DNA from: Asaia prunellae JCM 25354
Lineage (GTDB): Bacteria > Pseudomonadota > Alphaproteobacteria > Acetobacterales > Acetobacteraceae
Direction of reading: 5' to 3'
DNA: 64,000 nucleotides
Assembly: GCF_000613885.1 (NCBI RefSeq)
Contig: NZ_BAJV01000003.1
Span: forward strand, 124,001-188,000
Shown here: piece after piece, positions 28,144 through 38,080 of the stretch
Layout of the letters: every line of letters starts with the position of its first letter
Position numbering within the stretch: the first letter of the stretch is position 1
The notes under the pieces: generated by a model
What the model was told of the DNA's origin: nothing
The model's input: only the letters and a program-made list of their open reading frames with translations
Database searches by the model: none
Made by a program: the position numbers and the translations under genes

Positions 28144-31100
28144 ATGACGCCGCTCAATCGAGAGACGAAAGAAGCTGCAGGATATTGCAGCATGGTTGCC
28201 CCGTCACACCGACGGAAACGAGGACTTGCTGCCGGATTGATGGGAGCGACGGCATGTGTCGCCCTGTTGCATTTCGCAGGTGAGGCACAGGCACAAACTG
28301 TTTCAGCGCCTGAAACATCCACGATTCCTGCCAATGCGGCCAAGAGCCCGGCGAAGTCCAAGCTCACAGTGCCCGCGACCAGCAGTGCCACGCGCGCGAA
28401 GGCGGTGTCGGCTCGGGTCTCCAATGCTGCTGCACCTTCAGCAGGTGCTGAAACGATCATGGTGACGGGTTCGCTGTTCCGCGATCCCAACACGACCAGC
28501 GCCTCGCCCATCACGCATATCACCATGAAGGATATGCAGCAGCGCGGCATCAAGACTGTCACCGATGCGCTGCAGCTTCTGTCTTCCAATGGTGCGGGCA
28601 ATCTGACCAATGCCTGGTCGGCAGGGGGTGGTTTTGCTGCTGGTGCTTCCGCACCATCGCTCCGCGGTCTCAGCACGGATTCGACGCTCGTCCTGATGGA
28701 TGGTCAGCGTCTGTCCTATTACCCGCTGGCCGATGACGGCGAACGTAACTTCGTCGATACCAACTGGATGCCGCAATCCATCATGCAGGGCGTCGATGTG
28801 CTGCTGGATGGCGGTTCGGCCACCTATGGTGCCGATGCCGTTGCTGGCGTGGTCAATATGATGACCCGCAAAGAAATCAAGGGTTTCGAAGGCAATGCCG
28901 AGGGCGGTCTGACCCAGCGCGGTGATGCAGGCCATCAGCGTCTCTACGCCACCTGGGGTCATGGTGATCTGCATAAGGACGGCTACAACTTTTACATCAA
29001 CTCGGAATATCAGCAGGACGACCCGCTCTATTATCGTCAGCTGAACGCGCCCTATAATAACGGCGACCTTACCGGCATTGGTGGCAGCAACGGCAATGGC
29101 AATATCGTTTCTGGAGGCGCAATCACCAATTTCTCGCCTTCCACAACGGCTATTGTTCGCCCGGTGACGGGCACGGGCACAAATGCAGGTCCCTGGCAGC
29201 TTCTGAACCAGCAGGCGGGATGCCGCACCGGCACCGACGGTCTGGTAACCGGCACTGTTTCCGGCACGACAGGTACGAGCCAGGCCTGCTCGTGGAATAC
29301 ACAGAAATATGCCCAGCTGGCGCCCGACCTGCGTCGCGTCAGCGCGACGGCGCATTTCACGGCCAATGTCACAGAACGTTCGCAGCTGACGGCCATGTTC
29401 ACCTGGTCGCAGGCGCGTTCGATCAGCACCGGTACACCGGCTTCCACCTATGGTGGTTCGTCCTACAGTCAGGCCAAGCTGGCCACGGCGCAGAACACCT
29501 ATCTGCCGGTTTATCTGGCTGACGGCTCGCTCAACCCGAACAACCCGTATGCAGCGCTTGGCGAGCAGGCCCAGGTCAATTACCGTTTTGGCGATCTGCT
29601 GCCCACCACGACCGAGACCAGCCAGAATTTCCGTGGCTCGGTGCGTTATAACGGCTGGCATCCCTCGCGCTGGGGTTCTGACTGGAGTTACGACGTCAAT
29701 TTCGTCGGGATGAACACGCTTCTGAACCAGACCATCACAGGTGTGCCCACGATTGCCGGTATCCAGAATGCGATTACGAGCGGGAGCTACAATTTTGTCG
29801 ATCCGTCGCTCAATTCGCAGTCTGTGCTCAATTCGATTGCACCGCGTAATGTAATCAATGCGCGCACCCAGGAATATTCGGGCGAAGCGACTCTCAGCAA
29901 GGGCCTGTTCCGTCTGCCGGGTGGCATGGCCAAGCTCGCAATCGGCGGCAATATCCGTTACGAGGCATTGAATGACCCCAATGCCAACCCGCTCGACACG
30001 CTGAATCCGGCCAATCAGTATACCGGCATCATCAACCGGTGAACGCTCAGGGCAGTCGATGGGTCGAGTCAGGTTTCTTCCAGGCAGATGCACCAATCGT
30101 GAAGATGCTGGATGCCGAAGCGTCGGGCCGTTACGATCATTATTCCGAAGGCTTCAGCCATTTCTCGCCGAAATTCGGTCTGCAGTTCAAGCCGACTGAA
30201 AAGCTGACCCTGCGTGGCACGTTCCAGAAGGCTTCCGCGTTCCGAGCTTTGCTGAAACGGGCGGGTCCAATGTAGGTTACACCGCTTACGCACCGACCAA
30301 CGCCACTTTCATCAGCCAGCATCTGAATGCCAATGGCACGCCCAATAATTATGCCCAGAATTACAATATCGGTTCCAATACAGCCGGTAATCCAAACTTG
30401 CGTCCTGAAACATCGACCAATTTCTCAGGCGGTCCGATGTTCCGTCCAACGCGCTGGCTGACGTTAAGTGCCGATTACTATTATATCCGCAAGAACCACT
30501 ACATCGCGCCGAATCCTGTCGGGACGATCAATGTAGCCAATGCCTATCTTGCTGGCGAGGCGCTCCCCACGGGTGTGACAGTTACGCCGGATGTTGCCGA
30601 TCCGCAGAACCCCAGTGGCCAGCTTCGCCCAGGCATCATCAATCTGGGCTATGTCAACACGAACAAGCTTGTGACTGATGGTTTCGATCTGACCTTTGAA
30701 GCCAATACGCAGCTTCCCGGCGTGTTGCGTGAAGTTCACTGGTACAGCAAGGGTACGGCGACCTTCGTCCGTCGCATGAACCTGACCAATCCGGATGGAT
30801 CGGTTTATCGCTACGCAGGAACGCTTGGTCCGTACGGTGCTGTTTCTGGTTCGGGTACTCCGCGCTGGCGTGCCAACTGGTCCAACACGCTGTCATGGCG
30901 CAAGCTGGCTGTCACGCCGACGGTTTATTACACCAGCGGCTATCGCACGACGGCAGAAGACCAGACGGGTTCGAACACGGCAGGCAATTGCGCCGATGCG
31001 CTTACCTCGAGCAGCTTCGTTCCGAGCGGGCAGTGCAAGGTCAAGGCTTTCTGGGATGTCGATCTGACGGTGAACTACCAGTTCAATCGCCGCTGGAGTG

Positions 31101-31243
31101 CCTATGCCAACGTCTATAACCTGCTTGGCTTCAAGTCGCCTTACGACTTTGGAACCTATGGTGGTTACCTTTACAACTCGTCCTGGTCGCAGAACGGTGT
31201 CGTCCTTCGTTCCTTCCAGTTCGGTGTGAAGGTGGTTCTCTAG
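28144..31243 (+). CDS. TonB-dependent outer-membrane receptor, two frame breaks
   Basis: About 1030 residues after repair. Leader AGLMGATACVALLHFAGEAQA, an alanine-rich linker, then the plug (MVTGSLFRDPNTTSASPITHIT, DALQLLSSNG, APSLRGLSTDSTLVLMDGQR, DVLLDGGSATYGADAVAGVVNM) and a beta-barrel ending AYANVYNLLGFKSPYDFG...FQFGVKVVL. Frames break near 30038 (CGG-GTG restores INRVNAQGS) and 30230 (AAG-GGC restores KGFRVPSFAETGGSN); both fit a GGG run read as GG. The start may be 28144, where a GGA precedes ATG. The substrate is not clear; the place after a sugar permease fits a sugar or siderophore receptor. Confidence 0.88.
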
Positions 31244-31270
31244 GCTTTTCATGCCGATGTAAAAGGCAGA

Positions 31271-31296
31271 TCCCTCCGGGCATTGTCACCCGGAGG
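31271..31296 (+). terminator. Hairpin after the TonB-dependent receptor
   Basis: CCCTCCGGG (31271-31279) and CCCGGAGGG (31288-31296) form a 9-bp stem with an 8-base loop, 28 bases past the stop. There is no T run, so it may stabilise the mRNA end or act as a Rho-assisted terminator. Confidence 0.55.
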
Positions 31297-31443
31297 GTAC
31301 AAGGCGGGAAAGCGATCCAGCAGCAGTAAGAATGTAGCCATTCCTGAGTGGAAGGTGTTGATCACCAACACGGTTTGTATTTGAGGCGCTGCCCGATAGA
31401 ATAGCTCTGCAAGACAGTATCAATGCTGGAATAAGGGTTGTTC

Positions 31444-32172
31444 ATGCGTCGTGTTGTTATCAATCGTTCCGTTGATACTGACCGTCTCGATCGTTTCAGA
31501 CGCGCCAATCATCACGTTGGAATGATCGAACGAAGTGAGGCGGTGGAGGGATCGCAGATCTCTCTTGCCGAGCTGGCAGCACGTGGCGTGGCCGATCCCG
31601 GCTTGTGCTATACGCAAGGTGCGCTGGGTGCTGCCCTGTCTCATCTGGGCCTGTGGAGTCAGGCTGCACAGCAGAACATTCCCCTGACTATTTTCGAAGA
31701 CGACGCCCTTCTATGTCGCAATTTCACTATGGAAAGTGACCGGTTGATCGCCGGTCTGCCTGATGGCTGGGACGTCGCATTGCTGGGGTATAATTTCAAC
31801 GCGCCGATAACCATTGACGCTTTACCTGGTGTGACACGGGGAACTGTCGAGCTCGATGAGAAACAGATGCAGAAAAATGCGTCGTCATTTGCCTCTCAGG
31901 ATGTCAACGCATCATTTTTTCGGTTGCTTCAGGCGTTTGGCCTTTGCGCCTATGCCGTCTCACCCAAGGGCGCGCGTGCGCTTCTGGAATGCTGTCTTCC
32001 CCTGCGTGCGCAGGAATATCAGCAACTCGGTCTGAACAGGATGGTCCGTAACGTCGGAATCGATGTTGTAACATCCTATTATTATGCACGACTTGAAGCC
32101 TATGGTGCTTTCCCACCTCTGGCGATTTCTCCAAACGACAAGACCATTTCGACAATCAAGAGGACGGGCTGA
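31444..32172 (+). CDS. Glycosyltransferase family 25 protein
   Basis: 242-residue GT25 (LPS beta-galactosyltransferase-like) enzyme. The N-terminus RRVVINRSVDTDRLDRF is the usual donor-binding strand. The central ALGAALSHLGLWSQAAQ and LTIFEDDALL (DxD-like metal site) are the family hallmarks. FGLCAYAVSPKGARALLECCLP follows. The frame also allows TTG at 31438; ATG at 31444 is preferred. It could decorate surface glycans. It stands alone between the receptor and the inositol repressor. Confidence 0.8.
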   Translation: MRRVVINRSVDTDRLDRFRRANHHVGMIERSEAVEGSQISLAELAARGVADPGLCYTQGALGAALSHLGLWSQAAQQNIPLTIFEDDALLCRNFTMESDRLIAGLPDGWDVALLGYNFNAPITIDALPGVTRGTVELDEKQMQKNASSFASQDVNASFFRLLQAFGLCAYAVSPKGARALLECCLPLRAQEYQQLGLNRMVRNVGIDVVTSYYYARLEAYGAFPPLAISPNDKTISTIKRTG

Positions 32173-32278
32173 GTACACGGGGCGCAGCGTTGCTGGATCC
32201 TCTGTCAGAAAATATATTCCGCCAGGCAAACAGGATTGTTTTCTGTGAGGCAAGATGGCGGTAAAATATGGCTATTCC

Positions 32279-33153
32279 TCAACCCCGGCGTTCTGCGACC
32301 GCTGCCGCCAGAGTTGAGACAAGGACCATTGAGGCGGCGTTCGAGCGAAAACCCTGAAAATCCGCCTCATGCACTTCAAGCCAGTGCCCCGACTGCGGAA
32401 TTACGGGGCTGGCAGCACTGTCGGTCATGGAAATGACAGGAACCTGACGTGCTTCCAGAGCCTTGAATAATTCGATCGTGCGTGGTGCGTAGACCTTGTA
32501 GCTCAGGACCAGCGCCGCATCTCCCGGCCCCGCATGAGCGAAGCTTTCTTCTTCCATTCCCGTCTCAAGGCCGATGATCTGATGACGGATATCGAGCTTG
32601 GCCAGGAGATAGGACAGATAGCGGATAACCGGCATCGACCGTCTCAACCCGAGAAGATACAGGCACTCAGCCTGTGAGAGCGTCGTGACTGCGGCTTCGA
32701 GCCGGTCTGGCAGGAGCTGGTTCTGAAGGGCACGTAATGAGTCCTGCGCCGCTTCATAAAACCCGTTGAAGATGACAGAGGCCTCGACAGCCTTGCCATC
32801 GACACGGTGCAAGGCATTGACCCGATCACGGTAGGCTACATTGCGTACGCGCAGCCGGTCCCGAAAGACAGCCTGCATATCCGAAAATCCGGAGAACCCG
32901 AGAGTACGGGCAAAACGCACAACGGTTGAGGGTTGTACACCAGCCTGACTGGCCAGGGAGCTGACAGTGCCAAGGGCGACCTCGTCAGGAGCGTTGCTGA
33001 CGAAATCAGCCAGTTGCACCAGTCTTTTGGGCAATTCCTCATAGCACAGGCGCAGCGTTGATGAAAAGCCTCGAAATCGGATTGGGAGAGTGAGGGATCT
33101 TCGAAAAACTCGGTCAAGGCAGCACAATCCGGATCAGGGAATAAAAATTCCAT
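32279..33153 (-). CDS. iolR: RpiR/MurR-type repressor of the inositol locus, frameshifted
   Basis: An N-terminal HTH_6 domain (ELPKRLVQLADFVSNAPDEVALGTVSSLASQAGVQPSTVVRFARTLGF) and a C-terminal SIS sugar-phosphate domain (ECLYLLGLRRSMPVIRYLSYLLAKL, AHAGPGDAALVLSY, VPVISMTDSAASPV). The first 30 residues (MEFLFPDPDCAALTEFFEDP...SDFEAFHQR) are in another frame, joined by one base near 33055 (CGC-CTG restores HQRLRLCYEELPK). It is divergent from iolC, and alphaproteobacterial inositol operons are commonly controlled by such a protein, so repression released by an inositol-pathway intermediate is inferred. Confidence 0.83.
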
Positions 33154-33247
33154 AGCATTTCATGGTCGGAACGCGAAGCGTCGAAAGCCACGATCCGGGC
33201 GACGGGAGGAGTTAATCACATACGCGTGCGGAGTTAAAGAAAATTAG

Positions 33248-33292
33248 GGAATGTACGTTCTATGACGTGACCAAGAACGGAATGTATGTTCT
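33248..33292 (+). promoter_or_regulatory. Twin operator repeats in the iolR/iolC divergent promoter
   Basis: Two near-identical 14-base sites, GGAATGTACGTTCT (33248-33261) and GGAATGTATGTTCT (33279-33292), each with a GGAA-N6-TTC dyad. Their spacing is 31 bases, three helical turns. From memory, GGAA-N6-TTCC is the motif reported for alphaproteobacterial IolR. The second site lies 36 bases before the iolC start. Confidence 0.75.
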
Positions 33293-33328
33293 TATCATGT
33301 GCAACGTAACATGCTGCAGGAGTCGGGG

Positions 33329-35254
33329 ATGAGCGGACAGGATCTCGATATCGTCGCAATAGGGCGTTCTTCAGTTGATCTTTACGGCCAGCAGATTGGT
33401 GGCCGGCTGGAAGATATGGCCAGCTTCAGCAAGGCGGTGGGTGGATGTCCCGCCAATATTGCTATCGGTACGTCGCGGCTGGGCCTGAAATCGGCGATCA
33501 TCACGCGCGTCGGTCAGGAGCATTTCGGGCGTTTCATTACCGAACAGCTGCAACGTGAAGGAGTCTGCACGGATGGTGTGCGGATAGACCCTGATCGCTT
33601 CACGGCGCTGGCCATTCTCGGGGTGCGTGACCGCGAGAACTTCCCGCTTCTGTTTTATCGTACTGATTGCGCTGATGCGGCGCTTGATGAAGGTGATATT
33701 GATCCGGCGCTTATTGCCCGCACTAAAGCTGTTGTCGTGACCGGCACGCATTTCTCGCGTCCGGCCTCGGCCAAGGCCCAGCGCAAGGCGATGGATCTGG
33801 TACACCAGCATGGCGGCAAGGTCGTATTTGATGTCGATTATCGTCCCAATCTCTGGGGGCTGGCCGGGATTGGCGACGGGGAGTCGCGCTATGTCAAATC
33901 CGATAACGTCACGGCGCATCTCAAGGAAATCCTGCCGCATTGCGATCTGATCGTCGGGACGGAAGAGGAGCTGCACATCGCGGGTGGCAGCGAGGATACG
34001 CTCGAAGCCATTCGCGCCATCAGAGCTGTCTCGAAGGGGACAATTGTCTGCAAGCGCGGGCCGATGGGCTGCGTCGTGTTCGAGGGGGCCATTCCTCCGT
34101 CGCTTGAAGACGGTATTTCGGGGCCCGGTTTTCCTGTTGAGGTGTATAATACGCTTGGCGCCGGTGATGCCTTCATGTCGGGCTTCCTGCGCGGATGGGT
34201 AAGGGGCGAGAAAATCGCCGAATGCTGCCGCTTCGCCAATGCCTGTGGTGCCTTTGCGGTCTCTCGCCTGCTTTGCTCGTCCGAAATTCCGACATGGGAG
34301 GAGCTCAGCTATTTCCTCAAGAATGGCAGCAGCCAGCGCGCGCTGCGCCGCGACGATGCCATCAATCATCTGCACTGGGTCACGACACGGCGTCAGCAGA
34401 CCACCCCGATCATGGCGCTTGCCTGCGATCATCGCCTGCAACTGGAAGAAATTGCGACAGCAGTCGGTGCTTCCTTCGACCGCCTGCCGAAATTCAAGAG
34501 ACTGGCTGTCCAGGCGGCAAAGCAGGTGGCACAGGGGCGTCCGGGATTTGGCGTTTTCATGGATGGTCGCTACGGGCAGGATGCCCTGTTCGATGCTTCC
34601 CATGCCGGGCTCTGGACGGCACGTCCCATCGAAAAAACGGGCTCTCGCCCGCTGGACTTCGAATGTGGTGGCTCGCTCGGTGCCCATCTGGTGGAATGGC
34701 CGAGTGCGCAGATCATCAAATGCCTGTGTTTCTACCATCCTGATGACAGCGAGGAGCTGAAGCAGCGCCAGGAGCGCGAACTGATCCGCGCCCAGGATGC
34801 GTGCCGCAAGCTGGGCAAGGAGATCCTGATCGAGATCATCGCGGGCAAGAATGGTACGCTCACCAGTGATACCGTCTCATCCATCCTGTCGCGTCTTTAT
34901 GACGTCGGACTGCGCCCGGACTGGTGGAAGCTCGAAGGGCAGCGTGACCCGGAGGCATGGCAAAAAATCGGTGCCGTGATCGAGACGCGTGATCCGCATT
35001 GCCGTGGCGTGGTCATTCTTGGCCTCGATGCCCCGGCAGAAGAGCTTATGGAAGCGTTCAAGGCCTCGGCCGCAACGCCCTGGGTCAAGGGTTTCGCGAT
35101 AGGGCGTACTATTTTTGCCCAGCCAGCCCGTGACTGGCTGGCGAACAAGACCACCGATGAGCAGGCCGTTGCTGAAATGGCGCGTCGTTTCAGCGCCTTT
35201 GTCGAGGCCTGGACATCGCGCGATCAGGCAGCGTTGTCTGGCGCAAGTGCCTGA
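33329..35254 (+). CDS. iolC: 5-dehydro-2-deoxygluconokinase fused to DUF2090 aldolase-like domain
   Basis: About 641 residues. Residues 1 to about 325 are a PfkB kinase: DIVAIGRSSVDLYGQQIGGRL, VGGCPANIAIGTSRLGLKSA, VVFDVDYRPNLWG and VYNTLGAGDAFMSGFLRGW (anion hole and catalytic Asp). From about residue 345 a DUF2090 domain follows: PIMALACDHRLQLEEIA, FGVFMDGRYGQDAL, CLCFYHPDD and GVVILGLDAPAEEL. The DUF2090 part is thought to take the place of the IolJ aldolase that cleaves the phosphorylated product. The start at 33329 has AGGAG 7 bases upstream; the GTG at 33299 falls close to the operator. First gene of the iol operon. Confidence 0.93.
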   Translation: MSGQDLDIVAIGRSSVDLYGQQIGGRLEDMASFSKAVGGCPANIAIGTSRLGLKSAIITRVGQEHFGRFITEQLQREGVCTDGVRIDPDRFTALAILGVRDRENFPLLFYRTDCADAALDEGDIDPALIARTKAVVVTGTHFSRPASAKAQRKAMDLVHQHGGKVVFDVDYRPNLWGLAGIGDGESRYVKSDNVTAHLKEILPHCDLIVGTEEELHIAGGSEDTLEAIRAIRAVSKGTIVCKRGPMGCVVFEGAIPPSLEDGISGPGFPVEVYNTLGAGDAFMSGFLRGWVRGEKIAECCRFANACGAFAVSRLLCSSEIPTWEELSYFLKNGSSQRALRRDDAINHLHWVTTRRQQTTPIMALACDHRLQLEEIATAVGASFDRLPKFKRLAVQAAKQVAQGRPGFGVFMDGRYGQDALFDASHAGLWTARPIEKTGSRPLDFECGGSLGAHLVEWPSAQIIKCLCFYHPDDSEELKQRQERELIRAQDACRKLGKEILIEIIAGKNGTLTSDTVSSILSRLYDVGLRPDWWKLEGQRDPEAWQKIGAVIETRDPHCRGVVILGLDAPAEELMEAFKASAATPWVKGFAIGRTIFAQPARDWLANKTTDEQAVAEMARRFSAFVEAWTSRDQAALSGASA

Positions 35255-35271
35255 AGTCAGGGAGCAGGGGA

Positions 35272-37128
35272 ATGAAGACAATCCGTTTGACCATGAGCCA
35301 GGCCCTTGTGCGGGCCATGATGGCGCAGAAGACCGAAATCGACGGACGCATCGAGCCGTTCTTTGCCGGTGTCTGGGCTATTTTCGGCCATGGGAATGTA
35401 GCCGGCATTGGTGAGGCACTGCACGAGCATCGTGACACGTTGCCGACCCTGCGCGGTCACAACGAGCAGGGCATGGTTCATGCCGCTACCGCTTTTGCGA
35501 AAGCTTCCCGTCGTCGCAAGGCGATGGCCTGTACCAGCTCCATCGGGCCGGGCGCTCTCAACATGGTTACAGGGGCCGCGGTTGCCCATGTAAACCGTCT
35601 GCCGGTTCTGCTTCTGCCTGGTGATGTATTTGCCAACCGCATTCCTGATCCGGTCCTGCAACAGGTAGAGGACTTCGGTGACGGTACGGTAAGTGCGAGC
35701 GATGCGTTTCGTTCTGTCTCGCGTTATTTCGACCGGATTACCCGTCCTGAGCAGATTATTCCCGCGTTCACTCGTGCGATGGCTGTTCTGACCGATCCTG
35801 CGGAATGTGGTCCGGTAACGCTTTCTCTGTGTCAGGACGTTCAGGCGGAAGCCTTCGATTATCCGGAGAGCTTCTTTGCCGAGCGTATTCATCGCATTCG
35901 GCGCCCGCATGCTGATGAGGTCGAGCTTGAGGAGGCAATTGCGCTGATCAGCAAATCGCGCAAGCCTCTGGTAATTGCTGGCGGCGGAGTCCTTTATGCC
36001 GGTATCGAAAAACAGCTTTCTGCCTTCTGTGCCGAAAAAGGGATTCCGGTAGGCGAGACACAGGCAGGGCGTTCCTCCCTGCCAACATCAAACAGCCTGA
36101 ACATGGGTGGTATTGGTGTCAGTGGCAGTTCTGCTGCCAATGCCATGGCGTCAGAAACCGATCTCGTGATCGCGGTTGGCACACGCCTGGCCGATTTCAC
36201 CACGGGATCATGGGGACTGTTCTCCAATCCTGACATGAAAATCGTGTCGCTCAATATCCAGCCTTTTGATGCTGCCAAACATCAGGCTCTGGCGGTTGTG
36301 GGCGATGCCGGCAAGTCGCTCAAGGCTCTTGAAGCCGGTCTGAAGAGCTGGAAGGCTGCCCCTGAATGGACGGGCAAGGCCGAGCGCGAATACCGGAACT
36401 GGATGGAGATTTCAGCACGTTATCAGGCTCTGCCCGATGCCAGCCAGAAAACCCTGCCGACTGATGCGCAGGTGATCGGTGCCGTGCAGCGCACCGGGCG
36501 CCCGACCGATACGGTGGTCTGCGCTGCGGGTGGTCTGCCTGCTGAACTGCAGAAACACTGGCAGGCCGAACAGCCCGGTGGATACCATATGGAATATGGT
36601 TTTTCCTGCATGGGATATGAGCTGGCCGGAGCGCTTGGCGTCAAGATGGCATGCCCGGATCGCGAGGTGATCGTGATGCTGGGCGACGGTTCTTGGCTGA
36701 TGCTGAATACAGAGATCGCGACGTCGGTTCTGCTCGATCAGAAGCTCATTGTCGTCCTGCTCGACAACCATGGCTATGGCTGCATCAATCGTTTGCAGCA
36801 GGAATGCGGCGGTGCGCCGTTCAATAATCTCTGGGAAGATTGCCGTCAGGTCAGGCCGTTCAAGATCGATTTCGTACAGCTGGCCCATGGTCTTGGTGCC
36901 CATGCCGAAAAGGTATCCGGTCTCCCTGCACTGACGGAAGCGGTTGAGCGGGCACGTTCGGCCGACCGGACCACGGTTCTGGTGATCGATACCGATCCGG
37001 CACCAACGACAACCGATGGCGGAGCTTGGTGGGACGTGGCCGTACCGGAAGTGTCGACGAGACCTCAGGTGGAAAAGGCGCGTGAGGGCTACGAACGCAA
37101 GCGCGGAACACAGCGCATCGGTAACTGA
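35272..37128 (+). CDS. iolD: 3D-(3,5/4)-trihydroxycyclohexane-1,2-dione hydrolase
   Basis: Thiamine-diphosphate enzyme opening the ring of diketo-inositol to 5-deoxy-glucuronate. 618 residues, full length. The N-terminal domain shows GIGEALHEHRDTLPTLRGHNEQGMVHAATAFAKA, with the TDP Glu, and TSSIGPGALNMVTGAA. The middle has PLVIAGGGVLYAG. The C-terminal TDP motif is MLGDGSWLMLNTEIATSV...VVLLDNHGYGCINRLQ. The ATG at 35272 has GGAG and GGGG just upstream and lies 17 bases after iolC. Confidence 0.95.
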   Translation: MKTIRLTMSQALVRAMMAQKTEIDGRIEPFFAGVWAIFGHGNVAGIGEALHEHRDTLPTLRGHNEQGMVHAATAFAKASRRRKAMACTSSIGPGALNMVTGAAVAHVNRLPVLLLPGDVFANRIPDPVLQQVEDFGDGTVSASDAFRSVSRYFDRITRPEQIIPAFTRAMAVLTDPAECGPVTLSLCQDVQAEAFDYPESFFAERIHRIRRPHADEVELEEAIALISKSRKPLVIAGGGVLYAGIEKQLSAFCAEKGIPVGETQAGRSSLPTSNSLNMGGIGVSGSSAANAMASETDLVIAVGTRLADFTTGSWGLFSNPDMKIVSLNIQPFDAAKHQALAVVGDAGKSLKALEAGLKSWKAAPEWTGKAEREYRNWMEISARYQALPDASQKTLPTDAQVIGAVQRTGRPTDTVVCAAGGLPAELQKHWQAEQPGGYHMEYGFSCMGYELAGALGVKMACPDREVIVMLGDGSWLMLNTEIATSVLLDQKLIVVLLDNHGYGCINRLQQECGGAPFNNLWEDCRQVRPFKIDFVQLAHGLGAHAEKVSGLPALTEAVERARSADRTTVLVIDTDPAPTTTDGGAWWDVAVPEVSTRPQVEKAREGYERKRGTQRIGN

Positions 37129-37180
37129 GACAGAGCAATTTCTCCCCGTCCATATGAAGCAACGGGGCAAGGAGATGAGT

Positions 37181-38080
37181 ATGACGATCAAGATCGGCGC
37201 CAATCCTATCATCTGGTCCAATGATGACATGCAGTCGGTTGGTGCCTCCACGACACTTGAAATGTGTCTGGCACAGGCCAAGAAGGCCGGAATCCAGGGT
37301 ATGGAGCTGGGGCATAAATTCCCCCAGACCGTTTCCGGGATGAAAGCGGCACTCGATCCGTTCGGACTTGAATTCATTTCCGGCTGGTGGTCGACTGAAT
37401 TGCTGACCCGTACGGCAGAGGAAGAAATTGCAGCCCTCAGACCACGCCTTGAACTGCTCAAGGGCATGGGATGCAAAGTCTGCATCGCCGCAGAAACCTC
37501 GAATGCCATTCACGGCCAGATCGACACGCCGCTTTCTGCACGTCCTTATCTGGCTGCAGGTGAGTGGCAGGAATTTGCCCGCCGAATGACGGTCGTGGCT
37601 GATTTTCTGGCCGATCACGGTATTGATCTTGTTTATCATCATCACATGGGCACGGTCGTTCAGTCGCGCGAGGATATCGGACGCTTCATGGATCTGACCG
37701 GTCCTTCGGTAAAATTGCTGCTCGATACGGGACATGCACTCTGGGGTGGGTCTGATCCGGCTGAGCTGGCTCGTTCCTACCGGGATCGCATCCGCCATGT
37801 GCATGGCAAGGATATCCGTCCGTTCAAGCGCGCCCAGGCCGATGTGTATGACTGGAGCTTCCTGCGCAGTGTCCTGTCTGGCGTCTTTACCGTGCCGGGC
37901 GACGGATGCATTGATTATGCCCGCGTGATGCGTGAACTGCCTGATTATTCCGGCTGGATTGTGCTTGAGGCCGAACAGGATCCGGAAATTGCCAATCCGC
38001 TTGTGTATGCGCGCATGGGGCGCAATTATCTTGTCGATACGTTGATCGCAACGGGCCATATCACGGGAGCTTCATCATGA
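37181..38080 (+). CDS. iolE: Myo-inosose-2 dehydratase
   Basis: TIM-barrel enzyme removing water from 2-keto-myo-inositol to give diketo-deoxyinositol, the second step. 299 residues: IGANPIIWSNDDMQSVGAS, GIQGMELGHKFP, SGWWSTELL, LVYHHHMGTVVQ, LLLDTGHALWGG, RIRHVHGKDIRPF, GVFTVPGDGCIDYARVM and WIVLEAEQDP. ATG at 37181 is preferred because AAGGAG lies 6 bases before it, whereas it abuts the ATG at 37175. A much longer open frame runs back into iolD and is not used. Confidence 0.94.
   Translation: MTIKIGANPIIWSNDDMQSVGASTTLEMCLAQAKKAGIQGMELGHKFPQTVSGMKAALDPFGLEFISGWWSTELLTRTAEEEIAALRPRLELLKGMGCKVCIAAETSNAIHGQIDTPLSARPYLAAGEWQEFARRMTVVADFLADHGIDLVYHHHMGTVVQSREDIGRFMDLTGPSVKLLLDTGHALWGGSDPAELARSYRDRIRHVHGKDIRPFKRAQADVYDWSFLRSVLSGVFTVPGDGCIDYARVMRELPDYSGWIVLEAEQDPEIANPLVYARMGRNYLVDTLIATGHITGASS

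Noticed and set aside
28438-30096. Very long minus-strand open frame (552 residues) opposite the TonB-dependent receptor
   Set aside because: It mirrors the codon pattern of the receptor, has no family features, and the plus strand shows clear plug and barrel motifs.
33371-34738. 455-residue minus-strand frame opposite iolC
   Set aside because: Shadow of iolC; high Arg/His content, no domain recognised, no ribosome site.
37016-37180. N-terminal extension of iolE inside iolD
   Set aside because: The added 55 residues do not resemble IolE, and a proper ribosome site lies just before 37181.
36412-38059. Long minus-strand frames opposite iolD and iolE
   Set aside because: Both are antisense shadows of well-identified genes.
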